Below, in pieces: positions 32,375 to 42,108 of a stretch of 64,000 nucleotides of DNA. The translations under genes were made by a program, and so were the position numbers. The notes below the pieces were generated by a model. It searched no databases and was not told where the DNA came from. It was given only the letters and a program-made list of their open reading frames with translations. Each line of letters starts with the position of its first letter. Within the stretch, counting starts at the first letter, position 1. Source of the stretch: Limnephilus marmoratus. Taxonomy: Eukaryota > Arthropoda > Insecta > Trichoptera > Limnephilidae. The stretch is taken from NCBI GenBank assembly GCA_917880885.1, contig OU862912.1, positions 50,951,117-51,015,116 on the forward strand, in the 5' to 3' direction.

Positions 32375-32569
32375 TCTTAATTTTCAATGTACATTATTAA
32401 AAAAGTGTACGATGTGCATGCCGATAAATCTCAAAGACGGGTCCCGGTACGATAACGGGAGTTATATTGTGTAGTAGCCCTCCCCACCTATGTAGAAAGT
32501 TCCCGTTTTTACCTAAAGGGCGTGCTTTTAAAGATATTAGGGCTGGAAGTTTCGCCCCTTAAAATTTCT

Positions 32570-32775
32570 AGAACAGCTCAAAACATTCCAGAGTATTCTT
32601 GAGCATTCCACCACATTCCAGAACATCCCGGAACATTCTGGAATGTTGTGAAATGTTCGGGAATAGGATGGAATGTTCAGAAACATACCGGAACATCCCC
32701 GATCATTGTGGAATATTCCAGAACACTCCTAAATGTTGTGGAATGATCTGGAACATTATTCTGGAACATTTGAAC
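32570..32775 (+). promoter_or_regulatory. Heat-shock-element cluster upstream of a TATA box
   Basis: Repeated TTCCAGAAC, CCCGGAACATTCTGGAATG and GGAATATTCCAGAAC blocks. The triplets are in 5-bp phase over several consecutive sites, e.g. 32620-32650. Spacer bases (CA/TG) differ from those of the 81-bp array (GG/AC), so the two arrays diversified separately. Confidence 0.6.
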
Positions 32776-32805
32776 TCCTTTTTGTATGGGGCGACCCATA
32801 TAGGG

Positions 32806-32845
32806 TATATAAAGCAAGATCCGTCAATTCAATCGCACATCAACT
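32806..32845 (+). promoter_or_regulatory. Core promoter-like segment (TATA + start region)
   Basis: TATATAAAG at 32806-32814 is preceded by the heat-shock-element block and followed by TCAATTCAATC at 32824. The 5' leader style resembles insect hsp70 start regions, but the TATA-to-TCA spacing (20-25 nt) is shorter than the usual 30, so the start site is uncertain. Confidence 0.45.
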
Positions 32846-33117
32846 CCTAGAGCCAAGCCGGACACCCCAGTCAGAGTATTTGAGAGCATTCTATAAAATT
32901 CCAGAACATCCAGGAACATTCTGGAAAATTGTGAAATGTTCGGGAATAGGGAATCGGGAACATCAATGTGAAACTTTCCAGAACACTCTCGAATGTTGTC
33001 CTGAGCGAAGCCGGGTAACCCAGCTAGTGTATATATATAACAGGAGGGTTTGAAGTTAGGTCGATAGTGCTTTCTCTTGGGGTAAAAATAAAATCGTTGA
33101 ATTTAATCTTGTCTGAT

Positions 33118-33815
33118 TACGTCTAAAGGGATCGAAATAAAAATCTAGTCTCTTTCAACGGAAGCAATCTTCCGAACAGGCCCTCCATCGATAAGCTTGG
33201 TGTAACTCTAAGTGACCAGCTCAGATATGGGGGCTCCATCGAAGCGAGAGATAAATTAGCCTTCCAAAAACTAGACGTATTGTACGGGGCCCTCAGATAC
33301 TTTAATAGTACACAACTGCTACTAACCCTGTACAAATCGCAAGTGCACTCAACGGTTGAATTTGGCAGCCATCTCTGGTCTCCAAAATACCTGAAAAATA
33401 CCCTCGACTCTGGGCAAAAACGGGCGGTCCGTTTGATAGACTCTCACACCTTGACGAATAGATTGCAATCTCACAGGCGTCGGGTGGGAATGCTATCCTT
33501 GTTCTACCGGTATTTCAATGGAAGATGCTCTGAGGAACTAGCGTGATTGATCCCTTTGGCACCGGTTCATAGTCGGGAAACACGCCAAACGCGCGTACAA
33601 AATATGTACACGGTTGACATTTGTCACGTGAGAACGGGTTGCTTCTTCGACTCATTCTTGAGTTCAACAGCTCGGCTATAACACGGGTCTCTTCAAGACT
33701 AATTTTCATTTCTTCCTCTCCTCAAAAAGACCCTCCACACAGTATCTCAAATGACACAGACCCCGAGGGAATACATTTTCCTCAGGGTCTCCTATGTGGA
33801 GTTAATGTAAAAAAA
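33118..33815 (+). pseudogene. LINE C-terminal end with SINE-B-like tail
   Basis: Plus-strand frames give LGVTLSDQLRYGG and EARDKLAFQKLDVLYGALRY. Next come TLYKSQVHSTVEFGSHLW, KRAVRLIDSHTLTNRL and RRRVGMLSLFYRYFNGRCSE, the region after the catalytic palm of a jockey/CR1-like reverse transcriptase. A stop after EELA and frame shifts follow. The 3' UTR ends with a double stem-loop. CTCCACACAG (33733-33742) pairs with CTATGTGGAG (33792-33801), CCCGAGGG pairs with CCTCAGGG, and an A-run follows. This tail is the same as that of SINE-B. Confidence 0.8.
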
Positions 33816-34034
33816 TATATGTATATATTGCTGTATTATTAAAATTAATAAACCTATATCTATTTTGTTTTTTTCTAATAAAACAACATTCGAGTTCTGA
33901 GAACTTACGAGTACCACCGTGCGTGGAATCGCATCATGACAACGTCGAAGAAATTATTTAACTGCAACTTCTAAGAAATTACTTGAACCGGATCATGACG
34001 AGAACGGAAAAGTTGGAGAATAGTTTTTTTGTTT
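33816..34034. other. spacer, no gene seen
   Basis: AT-rich linker between the LINE tail and a SINE-B copy. Confidence 0.35.
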
Positions 34035-34440
34035 TTGTTTTTACATTAGCTTCACACAGGAGGCCATGAGGAAAATAATTCCCCTCAGGGCTTACGTTAT
34101 CTTTACTCCTACGGTCTTTTCGGAAAGGAAGGAAAGAAAGTTCAGGGAAGGAAAAGATATGACGGGTGGGTAGGAAACTGGGAGTCTATGTGTCCAGGAA
34201 TTATTACGGACTTCTGACTCTATCCCTTCCAGTGCCGTGCAAGGTCGATGTTCTGAGAGAGTCCTGCTGGAGAGGTCAAAAGGTCTCCCTCAACCAGTCT
34301 CTTCCTAACCGGCCTACTACGCATTTGGTGGGTAGACACATAACCAAACGTAGCGGTGACCTATGGCAGAGGTGTTGAATATACAGTAAATGATTCCTGG
34401 GGTAAATGATTCCATGATTGGTAACTATATCCGCCTCCCA
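34035..34440 (-). mobile_element. SINE-B, near full length
   Basis: Minus-strand copy from the T-run (TTTTTACATTAGC) to the TATATCCGCCTCCCA head. A duplicated GTAAATGATTCC lies near the head. Confidence 0.8.
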
Positions 34441-34608
34441 AATTGTAGTATGTTTCTATTAATATTTTTTTTTTACATTTCGTCCAAAACATCGGTTAAA
34501 ATAATGGTACATGGTTTCATTAAAATATTTTACAACACATATTCTCATAGGTAAAAAACTGATTAAGTGACAGTTTGGGTTTTAAAGCTCCATCTAAGGC
34601 AGAAAATC

Positions 34609-34960
34609 AAATCATCATTGAAAAATGGCTCACCTTACGTTTTTTGTAACAAAAATTACTCACAATTATAAAAACACATTTTATGAGGTAAATGTATTAT
34701 AAATGTTACTGTTAACTCACTTTTTTGTAGATTCGTGTAAAAATTAATTCATAAAAAAATTTCAAAGATTCATTTTTTTTTTAAATTTTGTATTCATAAA
34801 AGGTTTTAAAGTATTTTGCAGTTAAATTTTAGATTTGAATATAAACCGTGGAGTTTTCTCTATCGAACATCGCTTAGATTATGTTTTTAACCACAATAGT
34901 AAGGGTGACACAATTTATTTCTATGAGAGCTATACTAGTTGTTCCGAAAATCGAATAAAT
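34609..34960 (+). repeat. Diverged repeat, copy 1
   Basis: Shares GCTCACCTTAC, AAAATTAATTCATAAAAA and TAGTAAGGG-GACA blocks in the same order with 40911-41270. AT-rich, no ORF, type unknown. Confidence 0.5.
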
Positions 34961-35877
34961 TAGTTTGAAGGGTTTAAAACGGTAAGGCTCGGATATATGA
35001 CTTTTTGTTGAAAAATACCATTAAAACTTGATAATCTTTGAAAGCATAAAATGTTACTTATACAATAAATTAGTTTACCTCTGAGCCGACAATATTATCA
35101 GTAAAGTGATTAGCAAAACTCTTAATTGTACAAACATCTACATTACTAATAGTATCAGCGATTAAAAATGCTTTCGTCTAACTTGCAGTGTTTTAGTGCT
35201 AGAAAAATATTTTCATTTTTTCATCCATAAAAAGGCGTTTAAATATTAATTTGTAAATAAAATCGCCTATTTTAGCCCTCTGACCCAAATGTGTCGACTA
35301 TATAATAAGATAGAGTGGGCTGAAGTAGATATTTTTGCCGATAATTTATATGGATTAAAAAAAAATTCTCCGCTGTTGCTGAAAAATATGTGCTAATTTA
35401 TTATGTATAATTTGTGTCTTTAGTTATGTCTCTTGTCATGCCTCTCTTTAATTGTCATTTGAGTACACTTTGTATTTTTATAATTTTCTATTTCGAACTG
35501 TTTTTTGTTTTATTTTATCTATTTTTTATTTACAAAAATTAACCATTGTATAATTTGGCTGATTGATTTTATATAAATTTTTACCAATTTGTCTTATTTA
35601 CATAAATTACTGAGTTTTTATAACTGGTTTGTTCTCACGTGTATGTAATCTGTAAAAACCAGTATAAATAAATGTACAATAAATACTGTATATTTCTTAC
35701 CACTCATATGTAAAAGCCCCGAAAAAGGGCGTTAAATAAATAAAAAAATATACACCGAACCTTCTCCGATAGAACCTGAAAATCTAACCTTTAGGGGCTT
35801 TATCGTAACAACATTTTTATGAATAAGACATTCAAAGAAAGTTATTAAAATTATAAAAAGACCCACACAACTAACTT
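34961..35877. other. spacer, no gene seen
   Basis: AT-rich. A possible LINE-like tail (GTAAAAGCCCCGAAAAAGGG then AAATAAATA) lies near 35710-35745. Confidence 0.35.
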
Positions 35878-36105
35878 TGTCGGCCTCCGTCGCCGACGGG
35901 TACGACTCTCGACTAACAAGCGGGAGGTCGCGGATTCAAATCCCATTTCCAATCCCATTCAATTTCATTTAATTAACTTGCATTATTTCCCAATTTACAC
36001 ATTTTAAAATAATAAGTATATTTGCGACACGGAGCGGAACATTTTCCCAGTATCGCCTTGGTGGAAGGCATTCAAAATTGAAACGTCGCGCGTCCGTTAA
36101 AATGG
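35878..36105 (+). mobile_element. SINE-A 5' fragment, diverged
   Basis: tRNA-like head GGCCTCCGTCGCCGACGGG with a B-box-like GGATTCAAATCCC, then the body up to GAAACGTCGCGCG. It joins piggyBac-like sequence on its right, so the tail is missing. Confidence 0.7.
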
Positions 36106-36454
36106 CTGTGCCCATGCTGTCCATCCCACTCTTTTTGAGGCATTGGGCCAATAATGGACTATTGTAAAAATTGGCCATTATTAGCGTATACCCTTTGTTA
36201 AATAGATGGCTGGCCAGATCGTACACTTTCTTTGCAGTGGCTCCAACTGGGAAGTTACCGTGAGCACCAGAAAAGTTGGTCTTTGTCATGTCATCCAACA
36301 TGTCTTCCTGATCTGGATTTGTCGATTCAGCCTGATTTGAAATGGACCTCCCAGTATAAATTCGGAATTTCAAAAGATATCCAGACTTGGACTCGTAAAG
36401 TTTGTATGATTTTATACCTGCGCCAGCCGCTTTCGTTTTGATCATCTGGACCAT
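36106..36454 (-). pseudogene. piggyBac-like transposase fragment
   Basis: Minus-strand ORF with MIKTKAAGAGIKSYKLYESK, then GYLLKFRIYTG, KKVYDLASHLFNKGYTLIMA and NFYNSPLLAQCLKKSG. This matches the DDD-transposase stretch of piggyBac derivatives (K-x-G-x-K-x-Y-x-L ... YxLYxDNFYTS), in which the conserved D before NFY is changed to A here (LIMANFYNS). The last 45 or so residues of the ORF are read-through into SINE-A. With the Asp lost and both ends missing, it is dead. Confidence 0.75.
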
Positions 36455-37960
36455 AGGTCCTCAACGTGGGCGATAACGCCCCTTTGGGGGGCGTTTCAGA
36501 CTTTCAGGGGGGCGGTTTGAGACCCAGTGAAACCCACCCCACTCCATCCTATCTTGCCCCATCCATCCACAAAAATGTTTTACCTATCCCATTACGCCCC
36601 CTCTGTTATGGCCCCATCGTGGTATCCCATTACGTCCCTTTCGTCGTGGTATCCCGTTACGCCCCTCTGTTGTAGCCCCATCGTGGTATCCCATTACGTC
36701 CCTTTCGTCGTGGTATCCCGTTACGTCCCTTCCGTTGTGACAAATATAACCCTGTCTTGGTATCCCACTATGCCCCCCCCCCCGTTGTGGTCAATTGCTG
36801 TTTCGTATTCACGAGTTGGGGGGCGCTACAAATAAAAATATTAGTATGTTAGAAAATTCTTTTGTCTCGAATGTAATTTTAAGGCTGCCGTCATTTGTAT
36901 TATCCAGCTGTTGATCTTCTTCTCCCAGGTAAGATTTTCTTTATAATTACTAACAACTGTACATAGAGTAGCACTTGCATACTGCTACCTAACAACGTAT
37001 GCGAGGGCAATGGAGGTCTAGTATCGTTTATTAAATGTAGAGCCGTTTTTATACAAAAAATTAGAGTCCTTGCAAGAGCCTTGAAGGGGTAACCATCTGT
37101 TACCTATACCAGGGCGGGTATGTGGTGGGTCCTCCAATGCTGTTGATCTTCTTCTTTCGCAGGCATGCTAATTTTGCGTGGTTTATTGACAAATGGGTCT
37201 TGGATCCATACCTTGCCAGTTCGTGGATTTTTGTGGTTGAAAGGTAGCGCTCAAACTCTTTTAAAAGTAAGACGGGTGATCTTGCACCAACTGGGAGAAT
37301 TAATGCTTTGGCTCAGTATCGCCTTAAATCCCCGCCAATGTCTGAAACATGTCCAAAATACCTCTGTTCACCACAGTTCCCACAACTCCTGTTTGGCTTT
37401 AAATTCAGATACTTTTTCTGCCAACTTGAAAACAAACATCATTGAGCAGGCTGAACATGTGACACAGGTAAGTCAGTTATGCAACCCATACCTTTTCACT
37501 GAAATGTTCTGCCAGCCGTGACTTGTTTTCTGAGAGAAATCTTTGCAATGGTTCTCGTAATTCAAATATTCTGGTTAGCTTCTTCCCTCTGGATAACCAT
37601 CTTATTTCTGTGTGCAAGAGAAGGCATTTGTGCTTTGTGTCCATCTCCTCACAAAGCTTAACTCATGCGCGAGTTAAGGGCATGTGCTTTGTGCTTGTTA
37701 ATTGCTTTAACGATATCATTCAATACGCTGTTGAATTCCGGTGACATTTTTCGGCTTGCAAGCATTTCCCTGTGAATAATACAATGCGTAGATTCACTCT
37801 CAGGTGCAACCTCCTTCATCCAAGCAGTTAAACCAGACAGTCGTCCAGTCATGGCAGATGGTAGCAGCTCCGTCTGTGCATATGCCGACACAAAAGTGAC
37901 TTGAACAGTCCTGCTCCTTTGGTGTTGGTTGGCAAAGATAGTGCCCATAACGCATACTAA
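36452..37960 (-). pseudogene. ZBED-like hAT transposase remnant
   Basis: Minus-strand frames give AMTGRLSGLTAWMKEVAPES, then THCIIHREMLASRKMSPEF (37870-37720). These are followed, after a frameshift, by LCEEMDTKHKCLLLHTEIRW and LSRGKKLTRIFELREPLQ, and further on GKVWIQDPFV. This order is that of ZBED5/SCAND3-type hAT transposases. The left border CATAGGTCCTCAACG, then GTGGGCGATAACGCCCC (36452-36482), looks like a hAT terminus (CAGNGGTCCTCAA). Several stops are present. The BED zinc finger and most of the catalytic domain are missing. Confidence 0.7.
36590..36790 (+). repeat. Short tandem repeat CCCATCGTGGTATCCCATTA
   Basis: About five imperfect units of 20-40 bp (ATCGTGGTATCCCATTACG and TTTCGTCGTGGTATCCCGTT) inside the hAT remnant. 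The plus-strand ORFs there are translations of the repeat. Confidence 0.75.
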
Positions 37961-38025
37961 TGCAAATTCTTCTGAAATAGATATTTTTATATTGATTATT
38001 TTTTATTCCTTATTATCTAATGTTT

Positions 38026-38215
38026 TTGTTTAGATTAGATATGTTGACAATATCTTCATTATTTGGTCAGGTAGCAACAGACAATTAAAGAATTTTCTTA
38101 CATTCATTAACAACCTTCATCTGAATTTTAAATTTAGATTAGAACATAACGACAGTAATACCAGCCTAAACTTTTTAGGCCTAAATGTCAGTAAAGTTAA
38201 CAATTTCCAATATTT
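38026..38215 (+). pseudogene. Penelope-like reverse transcriptase fragment
   Basis: Plus strand reads RYVDNIFIIWSGSNRQLKNF, then LTFINNLHLNFKF, LEHNDSNTSLNFLGLNVSK. This is the catalytic Y-V-D-D-x-F-x-x-W motif of Penelope-like elements with the second Asp changed to Asn, followed by the NFLDL block. Only about 60 codons survive. Confidence 0.7.
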
Positions 38216-38825
38216 AAGAAATTAAAATAAAACAAAAAAATGAATTTTACGTTTTGGCTCTGCCAGACTCCCGGTACGTTATTATTTATATACATATTGA
38301 AATGGAAGAACCACGTCCCGTACAGCTCGTAACTGTAAGGAAGCTTCCAACAGTTAACTGTTTACACTTTTTTAAATATCGATAAGATCTCAAATCTCGA
38401 TCGATAGGCGTATAGCGGCCACTTAGCCCGCTCTTGTAAAATCTAATGCAGCGCCACTGGACTTTAACGAACATTCAGGATGTACATGTATACCTACCGC
38501 GCATGGTGCCGCTGAGTATATAGCTACCTACCTACGCCGTAAATAATAATATCGCCACCGCCTAGAAAGGTCTCAATTTAGCAGCCGCCTGAGCATTCAA
38601 CACCGGGCATATTCGAGTACCTTCCAGCCTACACATTGCCGGCGAATGGAAAATTACTCCACCGGTCGCGCTAGTATAAAAAAAGCAAAATTATTGTTAG
38701 TAAAAATATTTTTTCAGCGGATTTTCACTCAAGATGCCTTCAGATATAAGTACATCGACTTTGGTTGTACGGCCGTATATCCTCTTTGCATACTTATTGA
38801 AGAAAAAATCTTCTAAAGGATCAGG
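38216..38825. other. spacer, no gene seen
   Basis: Mixed composition, with short CTACCTACC-type motifs. No recognised feature. Confidence 0.35.
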
Positions 38826-38826
38826 C

Positions 38827-38901
38827 GCGATCAATTGTCGCCGGATCAAATGTCCGCCGGATCAACTGTCGCCGGATCAAATGTCGCCGGATCAAATGTC
38901 G
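38827..38901 (+). repeat. 16-17-bp tandem repeat TCGCCGGATCAAATGT
   Basis: Four to five near-perfect units, the last followed by CGGGTCACC. Confidence 0.85.
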
Positions 38902-40240
38902 GGTCACCGAATTAATAGTGAATTCAACGTGTTTCAAACATTAAATTATAATAATAGAATATTTGAAATTCAAAATTTTTGTGGTTATGTTTACTTTTTT
39001 TTTGCCGATTGGACTGTGATTGACGAAGCACTCTTTTAAATAAATGAAGCAATAATTAAGCTAATCGGTATTGTGTAAGGAATATTAATGACAAGTCTGC
39101 AGTTATTTTTGGTAAGTACCTTAAAAATTTTAGTCCTTCAAAGTGTCGTCATTTCTAGATTATAATTTGTGTCAAATTTTTTTTCAAAGGTAACATTAAA
39201 CACTTCAAAACTTATCAAAATTAAGTTTTCTTATATTGTGATCATCAATATTTAATGTGGCTTATAGGTAGAAAATCATGAGAATTAATTATTAATCTCA
39301 GTTTTTCTGTTTCAAATGTTTACGATTTTGTAATATTTTTTTACAAATTCTACGAAAATGTGATAATCGACAAAAGATAGGTGAATTCATAGGCTGTATA
39401 GAGCTATGATCAGTTTATATGTATCCATATTGAAATTCGGATGTATAATTTTTTTTAATGTGGGCGGAAAATATTCAAAATGATCACCAAAAAATCTCGA
39501 GCAAACTGAGAAAAAAGTTTTAAAATGCGCCGTAGCTCCAGTGCTTATACAACCCAAGCTCACATTATGATTCAATATTAATTCCTAATGATCACACTCC
39601 CAGGGTTTTTCTGTTCAGTTTTATATTATGTTAAGCCATTTTATGCCAAGACGCTCATAAATTTTATATAAATATAATTGGTAAAACTTCTTGGAATTTC
39701 TTGGAATCGAATCTGACATGGGCAATCTCCATAAAAGCGAAGAAGAATTTTCTACGGCATCAATATGTCTAATCAAGAAGCCTCACTTTCTTCCCATTAT
39801 CCACAGGGAGACAGGAATCTATTTGCGGAATCCACCACAGAAGTTCCTTTAATTTCAAGATTGGTTTTGACGCAAAAAGTTGACTATTTATTACCTTTAT
39901 AATATTTGTGTTCGTATTTCACACAAGTACGTAGTTATGTACGAATAGTACGTAAACCCAAACAAATTTGTCGTGTTGATTGCATCCAATTCAAACTTAT
40001 ATTTCTTATTGGTGGGTACTAAATTTGTTTGAAAAGGGGATTCTATTTTCAAACGACAAATTTTTAAAGAAAAAAATTTAAACGCACGTAATGCACCAAA
40101 TCTCAAACTAATTTTTGGTGTGCATTGTAGTATGTGCATTTGGAAAAAACATATAGTAGTATTTCTGTGGTCAGTAAACCTCGCATCTAAAAAGTAAGTT
40201 ACAAATTTTCTTTAATAAACCAAAACCACATTTTACATTG
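38902..40240. other. AT-rich spacer, no gene seen
   Basis: No domain, repeat or inverted ends recognised. Confidence 0.35.
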
Positions 40241-40244
40241 ATAC

Positions 40245-40712
40245 TCAACTCGGTCTTGGCACACTCTTTGCCTCTCTCACATTCATACATCGTCTCATAA
40301 ATACTCTTATATTATTCTGACTTTTGACATGGCCCGACTCAAGTATCCGATTTACTTGATCGTGACTTCTTCTACCATTCACATTTGCGTCATATATTCT
40401 TCTTACACTACTTTCTTCGTTGATTCGCTCTACATGCCAAAACCATCTGAGGGTCCCTTTCCTAATCTTACTCATTGTGCTTAATTAGCCTTACATTATT
40501 TGCGGATATTTATCCACATTTACGTATTTCACATACGCTTCAGGGATCTCATTTCAACAGAATTCAGTGTACTTTCATCCTTCCTCTGAGGTGCCTCACT
40601 GCAATACATCGTTGCATACACTGCAAAACTCCGTTGTAGAGTGCTGGCTTCGCTTCTTTTGACAGTTGTTTATTAGCGCCAACGGCATGCAGTCCTCCAT
40701 TAAATGCATACT
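40245..40712 (-). pseudogene. LINE C-terminal fragment
   Basis: Minus strand: RWFWHVERINEESSVRRIYD, NGRRSHDQVNRILESGHVKS and MRRCMNVREAKSV, the same C-terminus as at 22317-22700. An RPRKTW segment is deleted. Ends near the VGANKQ-type block at about 40690. Confidence 0.75.
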
Positions 40713-40910
40713 TAAATTAAAATTATTCATGTTTTAAGACAAACAAATTTATTTAAAATGAGAAGTTATTCAAATTGTCTAAAAAAATGTCACTACCTCT
40801 ATAACAATTATTTTTCTAACTTTCCATAATATTTTTTTTGAAGAATGATGAAATACGCTTTCAAATTTTATTATTAGAAATTAAATAATTTTTTTATAAT
40901 TCAAACTTTA

Positions 40911-41270
40911 AAATAGCTCACCTTACTTTTTTTTAACTAAAATTACTGGTAACGAAAAAAAAATAATAACACACACGTTTCATTAATCATTAGAAAAATG
41001 AATAAACGTTATTATCTCCTCACTTTTTGGTTGTTTCGTGCAAAATTAATTCATAAAAATTCACAAAGTTTCATAATTTTTTTTCAAATTGCGGTCGGAA
41101 ACTTTGGCTTCATAAAGGTGAATATTTTAATTATTTTGTGTTTAACTTTTATATTTAAACATATTTATATAGCCTGTTATTTTTTCTTTCCATTCCCGTT
41201 TAAATCATATTTCTTACCATTATAGTAAGGGAGACAACGATTTCCATGAGATAAACAGTGTTCCCAAAAA
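40911..41270 (+). repeat. Diverged repeat, copy 2
   Basis: Colinear with 34609-34960: AGCTCACCTTAC, AAAATTAATTCATAAAAATT and TTATAGTAAGGGAGACAACG. No ORF. Confidence 0.5.
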
Positions 41271-41322
41271 TAAACAAATACCATTTTGGCGTTATGCGTG
41301 CGACGTGATGGCGTCCTTTCAG

Positions 41323-41360
41323 TATAAAACGCGAGACGGAATTATCGAGCGTTCACTCCG
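41323..41360 (+). promoter_or_regulatory. Candidate Pol II core promoter
   Basis: TATAAAA at 41323-41329 and an initiator TCACTCC whose A (41355) is 32 nt downstream, in a GC-richer patch (GACGTGATGGCGTCC). AGACGT follows shortly after. No gene was identified downstream, so it may be a remnant of an LTR or other element. Confidence 0.35.
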
Positions 41361-41811
41361 TGTTCAGACGTTACATTTTGATTTCATTCCGCACGCGAGT
41401 GTAAGATGCCGAATGCCAATATCCAACATTGTCGGATCGGTTCACTAATGAATTTATCCAGCAATTTTGTTTCATTTTTGTTCAGATGTTTCACTCCGAG
41501 TGAAGGAGGCGGAATGAAAGACAGAAGTGGATGAAAAGTGAATCGTCTGATTCCCGCACATCTTCTAATTTCTCTTGCTAACATTCTGTGAGTTCTCAAG
41601 GCGCAACACACCCTCGAAAATGGAACAACACGCTATCCCTCCAACACATCATCCCTATGAAATTGAACGAGGTCTCAAAACATTCGGTAGGTGTATTATT
41701 AACAAAACCCCTTGATTAAGTAAGATGGAAAACATTTCTACCTTGAGAAAAAATGTGGGGTGGCATCATATCTGATGGTATGATGCTGTTGCAATGACTT
41801 AACTAGTAGAA

Positions 41812-42005
41812 TGTACTACATGAGACGATGTATGAATGTGATCGAAGGAAAGATTGCGCCAAGACCGAGTCGTTCGGCGGTTTAACCTCTATGCCTACCT
41901 CTGCGCCGAAACTATCTGTTGCGATGTCGAGCTAGTTGGTATGGACTTACATACATGAATGTGGTTGAAGCAAGGAGGGTGCCAAGACCGAGTCGTTTGG
42001 CATCC
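41812..42005 (+). pseudogene. Two short LINE 3'-end pieces
   Basis: CATGAGACGATGTATGAATG then GCCAAGACCGAGTCGTTCGG, and a second GCCAAGACCGAGTCGTTTGG after ACATGAATGTGGTTG. Both match the MRRCMNV end of the LINE seen at 22329 and 40245, here in plus orientation. Confidence 0.6.
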
Positions 42006-42108
42006 TCATATTTAAACTGAATAGGCGTTGTAAATGACGAAAAATATGTTGATTGTTTTAATTATATATCCAAATATACCTCATCATAATCATCTTCTTC
42101 CCCTTATC

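Larger units (their letters stand above)
32375..33027 (+). mobile_element. Helitron-like element with HSE array and promoter
   Basis: Begins TCTTAATTTTCAATGTACAT and shares the leader (CCCGGTACGATAACGGGAG ... TTTTTACCTAAAGGGCG) with the preceding element. It ends GCGAAGCCGGGTAACCCAG then CTAG, followed by host T at 33028, the canonical insect Helitron 3' end. The interior has two blocks of alternating TTC/GAA pentamers (about 32570-32775 and 32890-32990), separated by a TATA-containing segment. No ORF. It is non-autonomous. Confidence 0.75.

Noticed and set aside
33001..33060. TATATATATAA as a promoter
   Set aside because: It is the simple TA run flanking the Helitron 3' end. No initiator or GC-rich context follows.
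36466..36835. Proline/tyrosine-rich plus-strand ORFs
   Set aside because: They are translations of the CCCATCGTGGTATCCCATTA tandem repeat in the hAT remnant.
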